Source of the DNA: Lachnospiraceae bacterium
GTDB taxonomy: Bacteria; Bacillota; Clostridia; Lachnospirales; Lachnospiraceae
Assembly (NCBI GenBank): GCA_910575035.1
Contig: CAJTDL010000005.1
Span: forward strand, 62,001-126,000
Reading direction: 5' to 3'
Length of the DNA stretch: 64,000 nucleotides
How positions within the stretch are numbered: position 1 is the first letter of the stretch; each line of letters starts with the position of its first letter. A program made the translations under genes and the position numbers. Shown here in pieces: positions 8,147 to 16,224 of this stretch. The notes under the pieces are model-generated. The model saw only the letters and a list, made by a program, of their open reading frames with translations, did no database searches and was not told the DNA's origin.

Positions 8147-8899
8147 ATGACAAGGGATGAAGAATTGCTGGCCAAGCGTTTTATTGATTTGTCCAGGCAG
8201 GCGCAGCAAAGGGACATGGTTCTGTTCAGTGATTTTTTGAACTTAAATGAATTGAATATTTTCCAGCAGGGCATTTCAGAGCTGTACTGCAGTTTTGAAA
8301 TGTCTGGCGGATATGCATGGAGTGAGCGTCAGATGATAGCATTTTTGCCTGATGCTTTTTGCTATACCTGGAATTATCCAATTTCCTGCTTGGAGATCCG
8401 CCCAGTAAACCAGAAGTTTGCGGAAGGGCTAAGCCACCGGGATGTGTTGGGAACTTTAATGGGGCTTGGGATTGAAAGGCCGAAGGTTGGGGATATTTTA
8501 GTGGATGAAGGCGTGTTCCATGTATTTTGCAATGAAGGGGTTGCGCCATATTTCATGGAGCAGGTTACGCGGATCCGGCGTACTGCCGTTCAGGTCCGCC
8601 AGGTAGAGCCAGGAGGGCTGCAGTTAGAGCCGAAGGTAGAGGTATGTGAAGGGATTGTAAGCTCAAATCGGCTGGATGGGGTAGTGGCCTGCCTTTGTAA
8701 GATATCCAGGGGGCAGGCAAGCCAGATGATCCATGGAGGGAAAGTATTTGTGAATCATAAGGAGGTCGCGCAGGCTGCCCGGGAGTGCAGGGAACAAGAG
8801 CTGATTTCCGTGCGGTCAGTGGGGAGGTTTCGTTTTTTAGGGTGCCAGGGTGAGACACGGAAGGGAAGGGTAAAGATTCGGTATGAGAAGTATTTGTAG
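8147..8899 (+). CDS. ylmH: YlmH family S4-domain RNA-binding protein
   Basis: Member of the division-cluster YlmH family, recently tied to rescue of stalled ribosomes in Bacillus. The C-terminal S4 domain (about residues 170-235: SSNRLDGVVACLCKISRGQA, then FVNHKEV) is clear. The middle contains the family's GLGIERPKVGDILVDEG motif. I prefer the ATG at 8147 because AAGGA (8133-8137) is 9 bases upstream; the ATG at 8138 would leave no spacing. It follows sepF by 12 bases. Confidence 0.9.
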   Translation: MTRDEELLAKRFIDLSRQAQQRDMVLFSDFLNLNELNIFQQGISELYCSFEMSGGYAWSERQMIAFLPDAFCYTWNYPISCLEIRPVNQKFAEGLSHRDVLGTLMGLGIERPKVGDILVDEGVFHVFCNEGVAPYFMEQVTRIRRTAVQVRQVEPGGLQLEPKVEVCEGIVSSNRLDGVVACLCKISRGQASQMIHGGKVFVNHKEVAQAARECREQELISVRSVGRFRFLGCQGETRKGRVKIRYEKYL

Positions 8900-8997
8900 T
8901 TAAGGGCAATAAAGCGTAAATACACTGTCAAAAGGCGAAGATACAGCAGAGGGACTTTATCAATGGATAAGGATAGATATATGGAAAGGGACATATA

Positions 8998-10089
8998 ATG
9001 GGAAAAAGGATTGAAGTGGCTTGCGAAGGAAAGCCTTGCTACAATATTGAGATTCAGAAAGATTTTTCCCTTCTCCCAGGGCTATTGAAGGAACTGGGAT
9101 ATGGGGAGAATAAGGCTTGCATTGTAACAGAAAGCAATGTGGAGCCCTTGTATTTGGAAGAGGTGGCGGGTGTTCTCTCGCCGGTGTTTTCAGAGTGTAT
9201 CCCGTTTGTATTTAAGGCAGGGGAGGGCAGTAAGAATACAGATACCGTAGGGAAATTGTATGAATTTTTAATACAGCATTCCTTTGACCGTAAGGACGTG
9301 CTGGTTGCGCTGGGCGGGGGCGTTGTGGGGGATCTGGCAGGGTTTGCGGCAGCCACGTATCTTAGGGGGATTGATTTTGTGCAGGTACCTACTACGTTGC
9401 TGGCACAGACAGACAGCAGCATTGGGGGGAAAACAGGGGTGGATTTTATGCAGTATAAGAATATGGTAGGGGCTTTTTATATGCCTAGGCTGGTTTATAT
9501 GAATATTTCCACCTTAGGTAGCCTGCCCAAGAGGCAGTTTTCTTCGGGGGCGGCGGAGCTGATTAAGCATGGGTTTATCAAGGACGCAGGGCTTTCTGCC
9601 CTAGTGAAGGAGCAGGGCGGGAAAAATATGCTGCAGGAATTGGATATTTTGGAGGAGCTTGTCTTTAGGAGCTGCCAGGTGAAACGAAAAGTGGTAGAAA
9701 GGGATCCCAAGGAAAAGGGGGAAAGGGCGCTTTTAAATTTTGGGCATACCATTGGGCATGCGATTGAGAAATTATCGGATTTTATCCTGTACCATGGGGA
9801 GTGCGTGGCACTTGGCATGGTGGGGGCTGCCTATATTTCTTATCTGGAGGGCAATTTGCCCTTGAGCCAGGTGGAAGAAGTGGAGCGGGTTCTGGAGTGC
9901 TATGGGCTTCCAATCAGACTGGATGGGTTCTCGCATACGCCGGAAGAAATATTGGCTGTTACAAAATTGGATAAGAAAATGGAAACGGGAAAAATTAAGT
10001 TTGTGCTGTTAAAGGGCTTAGGGGAATCCTATATTACAAAAGGACTTACGGATGAAAGGATTCTGGAAGGGATCCGATATTTATATTAG
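8998..10089 (+). CDS. aroB: 3-dehydroquinate synthase
   Basis: Second step of the shikimate pathway: DAHP to 3-dehydroquinate, NAD and metal dependent. NAD-binding GGGVVGDLAGFAA (about residues 102-114), QVPTTLLAQTDSSIGGKTGV and the metal-binding FGHTIGHAIE (histidines near residue 250) are all present. 363 residues, normal. No other aro gene is adjacent; it is followed by lspA after 14 bases and may share that transcript. Confidence 0.96.
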   Translation: MGKRIEVACEGKPCYNIEIQKDFSLLPGLLKELGYGENKACIVTESNVEPLYLEEVAGVLSPVFSECIPFVFKAGEGSKNTDTVGKLYEFLIQHSFDRKDVLVALGGGVVGDLAGFAAATYLRGIDFVQVPTTLLAQTDSSIGGKTGVDFMQYKNMVGAFYMPRLVYMNISTLGSLPKRQFSSGAAELIKHGFIKDAGLSALVKEQGGKNMLQELDILEELVFRSCQVKRKVVERDPKEKGERALLNFGHTIGHAIEKLSDFILYHGECVALGMVGAAYISYLEGNLPLSQVEEVERVLECYGLPIRLDGFSHTPEEILAVTKLDKKMETGKIKFVLLKGLGESYITKGLTDERILEGIRYLY

Positions 10090-10103
10090 AAAAGGGATTA
10101 TTT

Positions 10104-10628
10104 ATGGGTAGGAAGAAAATAAATAGCTGCATCCTCTATGCCGTGGCTGTGCTTGCATTATTAGGGGTGGATCAGTATACGAAATATTTGGCCACTGCTT
10201 ATTTGAAAGATGAAAATCCGGTTATATTGTGGAAGGATGTGTTCCAACTTTGCTATTTGGAAAACCAAGGGGCTGCTTTTGGATTGATGCAGGGGAAAAA
10301 ATTGTGGTTTGTGGCAATTACAGTGTTTATGCTGGCGGTTATGGTGGCAGTTTATTTTCGTGCCCCTATGGAAAAAAGGTACCGTTGGATGCGGATTGAC
10401 CTTGCCCTTTTAACAGCGGGAGCAATTGGGAATTTGACCGACCGTCTGGCCTTAGATTATGTAGTGGATTTTTTCTATTTTGAATTGATAAATTTCCCAG
10501 TATTTAATGTGGCGGATATTTATGTGACAGTTGGGATGGGGATATTGGCGGTTCTTGTTTTATTTTACCATAAAGAAGAAGAATTGGAGATGTTATGGCC
10601 TTTCCGGAAGAAGCAAAGGCAGGCCTAA
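10104..10628 (+). CDS. lspA: Lipoprotein signal peptidase (signal peptidase II)
   Basis: Aspartyl membrane protease that cleaves lipoprotein signal peptides before the lipid-modified cysteine. Four hydrophobic segments. The Asp-bearing motifs GNLTDR, VVDFF and FNVAD (about residues 112-144) are intact. 174 residues. The window has lipoprotein substrates (carboxypeptidase at 3368, haem-binding protein at 53121). It lies directly upstream of an rluD-type gene, a common pairing in Firmicutes. Confidence 0.95.
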   Translation: MGRKKINSCILYAVAVLALLGVDQYTKYLATAYLKDENPVILWKDVFQLCYLENQGAAFGLMQGKKLWFVAITVFMLAVMVAVYFRAPMEKRYRWMRIDLALLTAGAIGNLTDRLALDYVVDFFYFELINFPVFNVADIYVTVGMGILAVLVLFYHKEEELEMLWPFRKKQRQA

Positions 10629-10661
10629 GCATATATGGGATTTTATAGCGTTTTGGGCAAG

Positions 10662-10725
10662 TACGCATAGGAAATTACGTATAGGAAATGGGAGGGGAAA
10701 TACGCATAGGAAATGGGAGGGGAAA
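10662..10725 (+). repeat. Tandem 25-bp duplication carrying a second ribosome site
   Basis: Two adjacent 25-bp units (10676-10700 and 10701-10725) differ at one base; each holds GGGAGGGG. A 14-bp partial copy precedes them (10662-10675). The second unit ends exactly at the TTG start of the pseudouridine synthase gene, so the ribosome binding site has been duplicated. Confidence 0.85.
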
Positions 10726-11718
10726 TTGACCGAACAAGAGAGAGAAAATTATTTTATTAATGGATTTCAGGAGGAATTGGGCCAGCAGGAATTTTCAGGC
10801 GGGGTGTTAGCGCAGGAGTTTTTGGCGGCCAAGGAACAGGCGGGAGAGCGGTTGGATAAGGTTCTTTCCACATTGTGTGGGGAAGGGCAGTCCCGCTCTT
10901 TTTTTCAAAAGCTGATAAAGGGGGGTCAAGTACAGGTAAATGGGAAAGGGAGAAAGGCGAATTATTGCGTGAATGCAGGGGATTTGATACAGGTAGAAAT
11001 CCCGAAAGCACAGGAAATTGAGATTTTGCCGGAAAATATCCCATTGGATATTTTGTATGAGGATTCGGATCTGCTAGTGGTAAATAAGCCGAAGGGGATG
11101 GTGGTGCACCCTTCAGCAGGGCATTATTCAGGCACTTTGGTCAATGCGGTTATGTACCATTGCAAGGACAGCCTTTCAGGGATCAATGGCGTGATAAGGC
11201 CTGGGATTGTGCATCGGATTGATATGGACACTACGGGGGCATTGATTGTCTGTAAAAATGACAATGCCCATTTGCATATTGCAGGGCAGATTAAAGAGCA
11301 TTCCATTACCCGGCGCTATTTGGGCATCGTAAAGGGTGTGGTGGCAGAGGATTCTGGGATAATTGAAGGGACTATCGGGCGGCATCCTATTGACAGGAAA
11401 AAAATGGCGGTCAATCAACGCAATGGGAAGCGGGCAGTGACCCATTACCGGGTGCTTCAGCGTTTCTCTTCCCATACTTATATGGAATTTGAGCTGGAAA
11501 CGGGGCGCACACACCAGATCCGTGTCCATATGGCCAGCATTGGGCATCCTCTTTTGGGGGATAGTGTCTATGGGAATGGGAAGAATCCCTGGAAGCTGCA
11601 GGGGCAGACACTCCATGCGGCAGTAATCGGTTTTCTCCATCCATCCAGGGCAGAGTATCTGGAGGTGGCAGCGCCGTTGCCGGAGTATTTTGTGAAGCTG
11701 CTGGAGAAACCTTTGTGA
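10726..11718 (+). CDS. RluA/RluD family pseudouridine synthase
   Basis: Isomerises uridine to pseudouridine in RNA, most likely 23S rRNA. An N-terminal S4 domain (GERLDKVLSTL to VQVNGKGRKANYCVNAGD) is followed by the catalytic domain with the HRIDMDTTGAL motif holding the catalytic Asp (about residue 165) and GRTHQIRVHMASIGHPLLGD. I place the start at TTG 10726, directly after the duplicated GGGAGGGG site; upstream in-frame codons overlap lspA and look random. About 330 residues, normal. Confidence 0.92.
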   Translation: MTEQERENYFINGFQEELGQQEFSGGVLAQEFLAAKEQAGERLDKVLSTLCGEGQSRSFFQKLIKGGQVQVNGKGRKANYCVNAGDLIQVEIPKAQEIEILPENIPLDILYEDSDLLVVNKPKGMVVHPSAGHYSGTLVNAVMYHCKDSLSGINGVIRPGIVHRIDMDTTGALIVCKNDNAHLHIAGQIKEHSITRRYLGIVKGVVAEDSGIIEGTIGRHPIDRKKMAVNQRNGKRAVTHYRVLQRFSSHTYMEFELETGRTHQIRVHMASIGHPLLGDSVYGNGKNPWKLQGQTLHAAVIGFLHPSRAEYLEVAAPLPEYFVKLLEKPL

Positions 11719-11721
11719 GCA

Positions 11722-11768
11722 GGTTACTATGAATTGCTGCTACGAGCGGCTCCCGGGCAATAGTAACG
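11722..11768 (+). terminator. Hairpin downstream of the rluD-type gene
   Basis: GTTACTAT (11723-11730) pairs with ATAGTAAC (11760-11767), with inner TTGC/GCAA pairing. No clear T-run follows, so it is a terminator candidate or member of the GTTACTAT-bearing intergenic element seen elsewhere (42683, 22682). Confidence 0.45.
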
Positions 11769-11806
11769 TAAGCATTGAAAATAGTAAGGAAATTATTTAT
11801 ATTGTC

Positions 11807-11835
11807 TATACATTTTAAGCTATTTGTACTATAAT
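11807..11835 (+). promoter_or_regulatory. Possible promoter of the cytidylate-kinase-like gene
   Basis: A perfect TATAAT at 11830-11835, with a weak -35 (TATACA, 11807-11812) 17 bases upstream. The gene start follows about 44 bases later. Confidence 0.5.
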
Positions 11836-11878
11836 GGGAATAGGGAATTCGCGTTATCAGAAGAAAGGTGGTATTATT

Positions 11879-12511
11879 ATGGAAAATTTTGTAATTACGA
11901 TTGGGAGGGAATTTGGCAGCGGCGGCTTGGATGTGGGGCGCATGCTTTCAGAAAAGCTGAATGTAAAATGCTATGATAAGGAACTGTTAGCCATGGCAGC
12001 AAAGGAAAGCGGTCTATGCCAGGAGATTTTTGAAAGCCATGATGAGAAGCCGACAAATAGTTTTCTGTATTCCCTGGTGATGGATACTTATTCTGTCAGT
12101 GGGTATGCCTCTACGCCTTTTATGGATATGCCCTTAAACCATAAGGTTTTTTTAGCACAATTTGAAACGATCAAAAACCTTGCAAAGAAGGAATCCTGTA
12201 TCATTGTGGGACGCTGTGCGGATTATGCGTTGGCAGAGCATCCAAATTGCATCCATGTATTTATACATGCAGATAAGGAGTTTCGGATCAGGCATATTAT
12301 GGAAACTTATAACTTGACGAAGGAAAAAGCGGCTGACATGATACAGAAGACAGATAAGAAACGGGCGAATTATTATAACTATTATTCCAGCAAGAAATGG
12401 GGAGATTCCAGAAGCTACCATCTTACATTGGACAGCAGTGAATTGGGGTTTGGGGGGTGCTGTAAGATGATTTTGGGGTATATGGATATTGTATCGGAAA
12501 AGAAAGGGTAG
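11879..12511 (+). CDS. Cytidylate kinase-like family protein
   Basis: 210-residue P-loop kinase of the AAK6/Cmk-like group. The N-terminus has the GREFGSGG variant nucleotide-binding loop (about residues 8-15), and the later IIVGRCADYAL plus RIRHIMETYNLTKEKAADMIQKTDKKRANYY match the family's lid region. These proteins are common and often duplicated in Lachnospiraceae; the true substrate is not established. The ATG at 11879 follows AGAAAGGTGG; an in-frame ATG at 11834 lies in the promoter and is rejected. Confidence 0.85.
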   Translation: MENFVITIGREFGSGGLDVGRMLSEKLNVKCYDKELLAMAAKESGLCQEIFESHDEKPTNSFLYSLVMDTYSVSGYASTPFMDMPLNHKVFLAQFETIKNLAKKESCIIVGRCADYALAEHPNCIHVFIHADKEFRIRHIMETYNLTKEKAADMIQKTDKKRANYYNYYSSKKWGDSRSYHLTLDSSELGFGGCCKMILGYMDIVSEKKG

Positions 12512-12605
12512 GAAAGCATTTTTTAGTGGGGCGGATGTGGTTGGCTTTTTGGTGGGGGGACGCCGGATGCGGAAGCTTTTCCCTGCTGCGGTTCCGGGCG
12601 CGACT

Positions 12606-12629
12606 TTTGGGGACATCCATGTCCCCAAA
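12606..12629. repeat. 11-bp perfect inverted repeat
   Basis: TTTGGGGACAT and ATGTCCCCAAA with a 2-base centre. It lies between convergent genes (kinase-like and recombinase). Could act as a terminator core in either direction but lacks a clean T-run. Confidence 0.55.
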
Positions 12630-12677
12630 TCCTGGGGGATGGGCAGAAAGCAAGAACTTCTGGCAAGTGCTGATTTT

Positions 12678-12803
12678 GAAGGCGAAAATGCTGTTGTTGG
12701 AGGCAAGAGTGCTGGTTCTGAAGGCGAAAATGCTGTTGCTGGAGGCGAAAGTGCTGTTGCTAGAGGTAAAAGTGCTGTTGCTGAAGGCAGGCGTAGTGCT
12801 GCT
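12678..12803 (+). repeat. 21-bp minisatellite, six units
   Basis: Six imperfect 21-bp units, consensus near GAAGGCGAAAATGCTGTTGCT. Because the unit is a multiple of three, one forward frame reads as leucine-rich heptads (KMLLLEA-like) and another as EGENAVA-like heptads. The open frames lack a convincing start, and one runs antisense into the recombinase gene, so I do not call a gene. Confidence 0.85.
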
Positions 12804-12824
12804 GAGGCTTAGGGAATGGGGGGA

Positions 12825-13922
12825 TTATTTGCTGCCTGCATTGGGATGTTGGGTGCTGGCATTGTCCTCGTGGAAAATGCTGCCGGAATATTTCCCGGCT
12901 AATTTTCTTCGGTCATCATCCATTGCAGTATAATGTTGGCGTGTGGTTTCTACGCTTTTATGGCCTAATGCATCTGCAACCAGATAGATATCGCTGGTTT
13001 CTTTGTATAAATTCGTGCCATAGGTGCTTCGTAATTTGTGGGGAGTGATTTTTTTGCTGATATTTGCAGCTCCTGTGTACTTTTTTACCAATTTTTCTAC
13101 AGAACGGGTGGTAAGGCGGCTGTGCTTTAAAGAAAGAAAGAGCGCATTTTCATGCTCTGGAAGGACTTTTTTGGCTAATAAGGGGCGTTCTAATTCCAGG
13201 TAATCAAAGAGTGCGCCAGCTACTTCCTCGCCAAAGTACACGGTAGATTCGTTTCCACCTTTTCTTATAACGCGCAGGGCGTTATTCTTGAAGCTTACAT
13301 CTAACAGATCTAATCCCACACATTCTGACACACGGATGCCTGTACCCAGCAAAAGCATTAAAATTGCGGTATCACGGTAACGTGTCCTCTGATGGGAAGC
13401 TAACTGCCTTTCCGTCAAAGAATTTCCACTTTCTGCAGCAAAAATCAATTCTGCCACCTCATCCTTATCCAAGTAGACGATATTTTCCTTGTGTTTTTTG
13501 GGCGTTTCGACCATGGATGGGGCGTTTGTTTTGATAAATTCCTTTTTAAAATAGTAATTATACAACGTCCGTATGGAAGAAAGCTTCCGTGATTTCCCTT
13601 TTTCCCCATTGGCAATTGCCCGTCCGCCTTTTTTTTCATAATAGGAGAGGTAAGCCAGGTATTCCTCAATATCCATAGGACTCATTTCATCTAAAACTGA
13701 AATTGGAATATCCTGCATCGGCATATTGGCGTAAATAGGGTTGCTCTGCTGGATAAACCCAAAAAAAAGCCGCAAATCATATCCATAAGACAGCCGCGTC
13801 CTGGAGGACGTGTTCCTGGTATCCAAGTAGCGGAAAAATGACGCACAAAATTTTGGCAGTTCCTTCAGTAATGATTGGAGCTTTCGCTTATTTTCTAAAT
13901 TAATTTGTTCAACGTAATCCAT
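12825..13922 (-). CDS. Tyrosine recombinase (XerC/XerD-like integrase)
   Basis: 365-residue site-specific recombinase. An N-terminal SAM-like DNA-binding domain (about residues 20-140) precedes the catalytic domain, which has the full set: Arg in GTGIRVSE, Lys in RKGGNES, HKLRSTYGT (His and Arg), LGHKS (His) and the Tyr nucleophile in HYTAMDD. Longer than Xer proteins (about 300), with an extra stretch around residues 90-120. It stands alone between a minisatellite and dtd, so either a lineage-specific Xer or a stranded integrase. No other phage genes are nearby. A 30-bp near-palindrome lies 75 bases upstream. Confidence 0.9.
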   Translation of the reverse strand: MDYVEQINLENKRKLQSLLKELPKFCASFFRYLDTRNTSSRTRLSYGYDLRLFFGFIQQSNPIYANMPMQDIPISVLDEMSPMDIEEYLAYLSYYEKKGGRAIANGEKGKSRKLSSIRTLYNYYFKKEFIKTNAPSMVETPKKHKENIVYLDKDEVAELIFAAESGNSLTERQLASHQRTRYRDTAILMLLLGTGIRVSECVGLDLLDVSFKNNALRVIRKGGNESTVYFGEEVAGALFDYLELERPLLAKKVLPEHENALFLSLKHSRLTTRSVEKLVKKYTGAANISKKITPHKLRSTYGTNLYKETSDIYLVADALGHKSVETTRQHYTAMDDDRRKLAGKYSGSIFHEDNASTQHPNAGSK

Positions 13923-13996
13923 GGCATTTCCTTTCTGATTTGTTCAACATTTGTCCAATATAGGCCTATATCCGTTAAATTGTAATCCAGCCCCTT

Positions 13997-14026
13997 CAGT
14001 TCGCAAAATCGACATTTCGCGAACTG
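13997..14026. repeat. 30-bp near-perfect palindrome beside the recombinase gene
   Basis: 13-bp arms (CAGTTCGCAAAAT / ATTTCGCGAACTG) with a CGAC centre and one mismatch. Position fits either a terminator for dtd, though no T-run follows on the minus strand, or a recombinase site: positions 13998-14025 divide as 11-6-11, the layout of dif sites. Confidence 0.6.
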
Positions 14027-14047
14027 ATATTCCCTGGACTCCCACAT

Positions 14048-14509
14048 CTATCCGCAGATTTCCGCAGAATCCAAAACGATCGTAAAAGGCCCGTCGTTTA
14101 CCAAGGAGATTTCCATCTCTGCCCCAAAGGCTCCTGTCTCTACCCTCCCGCCTTCAGGAACTTGATTTTTACATACAGAAATAATGTGTTCATACAATCC
14201 TTCTGCCATATCCGGCTTCCCTGCTTTCACAAAAGATGGGCGGTTCCCTTTTTTGCAGTCTGCATATAAAGTAAACTGCGAAACTAATAACAGGGATCCT
14301 CCAACATCCCCCAAAGATAGATTGGTCTTCCCATTTTCATCCTCAAAAATACGCAGCCCCATCATTTTCCGTACAAGCTTATCTGCGATTTCCCGGTTAT
14401 CCTCCTGGCTGATCCCAATCAGCACAAGGAACCCCTTCTCAATTTCCCCAATGACCTGTGCCCCTGTTTTTACAGATGCGCGTGTCACGCGCTGTATGAC
14501 AAATTTCAT
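14048..14509 (-). CDS. dtd: D-aminoacyl-tRNA deacylase
   Basis: Removes D-amino acids (and glycine from tRNA-Ala) mischarged onto tRNAs. The catalytic and substrate-gating motifs SQFTLYAD (about residues 77-84) and NDGPFT (about 137-142, the GP cross-subunit motif) are intact. 153 residues, normal. It is followed by the recombinase gene and preceded by a DUF6440 gene on the same strand. Confidence 0.95.
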   Translation of the reverse strand: MKFVIQRVTRASVKTGAQVIGEIEKGFLVLIGISQEDNREIADKLVRKMMGLRIFEDENGKTNLSLGDVGGSLLLVSQFTLYADCKKGNRPSFVKAGKPDMAEGLYEHIISVCKNQVPEGGRVETGAFGAEMEISLVNDGPFTIVLDSAEICG

Positions 14510-14533
14510 AATAAATACCGAATCCCTTCCACT

Positions 14534-14725
14534 TTATTTTTCCACTTCTGTAATGATTGGCTTTCCTTCCCTGTCTAACAATGGGGTTACCCCAAGGCCA
14601 TAGCCGCTTTTAATCGCCAGGTAGTTAACGCCAGTTTCTCTATCCACTAATATTTGCCTGATGCCGTCATCTTTTAATGAGGAACCTTCTTTTGATACAA
14701 TAATAAACCTATTATCTTTTTTCAT
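14534..14725 (-). CDS. DUF6440 family small protein
   Basis: 63 residues; MKKDNRFIIVSKEG start and the VDRETGVNYLAIKSGYGLGVTPLLDREGKPII body match the short DUF6440 proteins common in Firmicutes, function unknown. Soluble, no signal peptide. Probably cotranscribed with dtd, 24 bases downstream. Confidence 0.82.
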   Translation of the reverse strand: MKKDNRFIIVSKEGSSLKDDGIRQILVDRETGVNYLAIKSGYGLGVTPLLDREGKPIITEVEK

Positions 14726-14907
14726 AATAACGCTCTTTTCTGAATTCTGAGTTATGCATTTATTGAATACTGTTTTATTATATTCCTTTTTCTATCAAAA
14801 GACAAGGATATATTGGGATTTTCTGTTACTATTGATAGCCAATACTCTTATACATTTACTTTTACATTCTGAATATTTTCTTTTTAAATATTTTTGGTTA
14901 CTTTTCA

Positions 14908-14921
14908 CGAACAAAGTTTCG
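14908..14921. promoter_or_regulatory. Candidate LexA (SOS) box upstream of lexA
   Basis: CGAACAAAGTTTCG matches 12 of 14 positions of the Bacillus-type SOS consensus CGAACRNRYGTTYG. It lies just upstream of the -35 element of lexA, as expected for autoregulation. Confidence 0.55.
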
Positions 14922-14931
14922 GAAATTATGT

Positions 14932-14959
14932 TTGATTTTCTCCAGAAATATGTTATGAT
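14932..14959 (+). promoter_or_regulatory. lexA promoter
   Basis: TTGATT (14932-14937) and TATGAT (14954-14959) with a 16-base spacer, about 60 bases before the lexA start. Confidence 0.65.
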
Positions 14960-15021
14960 AGGTATAGAATAATAACACGTACGTTATATTTAGGAAATTA
15001 AATGATCCAGGAGGTATGATT

Positions 15022-15639
15022 ATGGCATATGGTAAAATAAGTGATAAACAACGGGAGATTTTGGAATTTATTAAAAGCGAGATTCTGCATCGGGGCTATC
15101 CCCCGGCAGTGCGGGATATTTGCGAAGCGGTACACTTAAAGTCCACTTCTTCTGTCCACTCCCATTTAGAGACATTAGAGAAGAACGGCTATATCCGCAG
15201 GGATCCCACAAAGCCAAGGGCAATTGAAGTTATGGACGACACATTTAACCTGCTCCGGCGTGAAGTGGTGAATGTCCCTGTCTTAGGGCGTGTAGCCGCC
15301 GGGGAGCCGCTGTTCGCCTCAGAGAATATTGAGTCCTATTTCCCAATCCCAGCAGAATACATGCCGAAGGAAGATGCTTTTATCCTTCAGGTCAAAGGTG
15401 ACAGCATGGTCAATGCGGGAATTTTGGATGGTGACCATATCATGGTACGGAGCCAGCCTACCGCAGACAACGGAGATGTCGTAGTGGCTTTGATTGGGGA
15501 TTCAGCAACAGTCAAGACCTTTTATAAGGAAAATGGATGTTATCGCCTGCAGCCAGAAAATGACACTATGGATCCCATTATAGTAAAAGAATGCATGATC
15601 CTGGGAAAAGTATTTGGCGTGATGCGGATTTTCAATTGA
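15022..15639 (+). CDS. lexA: SOS transcriptional repressor LexA
   Basis: DNA-damage repressor that self-cleaves when RecA is activated. N-terminal winged helix (residues 1-70, with CEAVHLKSTSSVHSHLETLEK as recognition region), cleavage site AG in GRVAAGEPL (about residues 91-92), catalytic Ser in KGDSM (about 127) and Lys in DSATVKTF (about 164). AGGAGG lies 7 bases before the ATG at 15022; an ATG at 15016 is too close. A candidate SOS box at 14908-14921 supports autoregulation. Confidence 0.95.
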   Translation: MAYGKISDKQREILEFIKSEILHRGYPPAVRDICEAVHLKSTSSVHSHLETLEKNGYIRRDPTKPRAIEVMDDTFNLLRREVVNVPVLGRVAAGEPLFASENIESYFPIPAEYMPKEDAFILQVKGDSMVNAGILDGDHIMVRSQPTADNGDVVVALIGDSATVKTFYKENGCYRLQPENDTMDPIIVKECMILGKVFGVMRIFN

Positions 15640-15680
15640 CCTGTTGTCTTTTTTCCATCTTACAGGCATTAAAAACGTGG

Positions 15681-15731
15681 TCATGGAGGAACTGGGGCAT
15701 AGGTGCTGCCTTGTGCCCCAGCTCCTCCATG
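15681..15731. terminator. 19-bp inverted repeat between convergent lexA and rsfS
   Basis: Arms at 15681-15699 and 15713-15731 are complementary at 18 of 19 bases around a 13-base loop. Very stable, so a likely bidirectional terminator, though no strong T-run follows. It is followed by the GACGGACGCTT...TGCCAGT motif that recurs near 41.5 kb. Confidence 0.6.
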
Positions 15732-15799
15732 ACGGACGCTTCCCCATCTCCTGCCAGTAAATAGAAAAGTTGCCTTACCACAACCCCAGAATATTTTCC

Positions 15800-16150
15800 C
15801 TACAGCTCATCCACCTCTATAGATTTCCCATCCGTCCATATCCTTTCCAGGTTATAGAACAAGCGGTCTTCTTTTGAGAACAGATGGACAATTATGTCAT
15901 TATAATCCATCAGGATCCAGCTTGAGTTGCGGTTGCCTTCTACTTGCCTTGCTTCGTGCCCGCCTTTGCTTAACTCCTCTCCCACTGCATCTACCAATGC
16001 CTGTATCTGGTTGGAATTTGTTGCTGTTGCGATGATGAAATAATCTGCCAGAGTGGAAATTTCATGAATGTCGATCACTCTGATATCTTCTGCCTTTTTG
16101 TTGCTTAACGCATGGCAGGCAGCCTTTGCCATTTCACGGGATTGTTCCAT
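15800..16150 (-). CDS. rsfS: Ribosomal silencing factor RsfS
   Basis: Binds L14 on the large subunit and blocks subunit joining when nutrients run low. 116 residues with the family core DIHEISTLADYFIIATATNSNQIQALVD and GNRNSSWILMDYNDIIVHLF. Last gene of the obgE-yhbY-nadD-yqeK-rsfS run; a good AGGAG site precedes the ATG. Confidence 0.95.
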   Translation of the reverse strand: MEQSREMAKAACHALSNKKAEDIRVIDIHEISTLADYFIIATATNSNQIQALVDAVGEELSKGGHEARQVEGNRNSSWILMDYNDIIVHLFSKEDRLFYNLERIWTDGKSIEVDEL

Positions 16151-16224
16151 ACGGTAGTCTCCTTTCTAATCGTGTTTCTTCTATATAATAATGTATCTAA
16201 CAGCACATTTATGAAAACGGGATC

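Noticed and set aside
10531-10725. 65-residue N-terminal extension of the RluD-type synthase
   Set aside because: It lies inside lspA and the repeats; the TTG at 10726 has the ribosome site at proper distance.
12526-12933. 135-residue plus-strand open frame with leucine heptads
   Set aside because: It is an effect of the 21-bp repeats and overlaps the 3' end of the recombinase gene in antisense. No ribosome site precedes the ATG.
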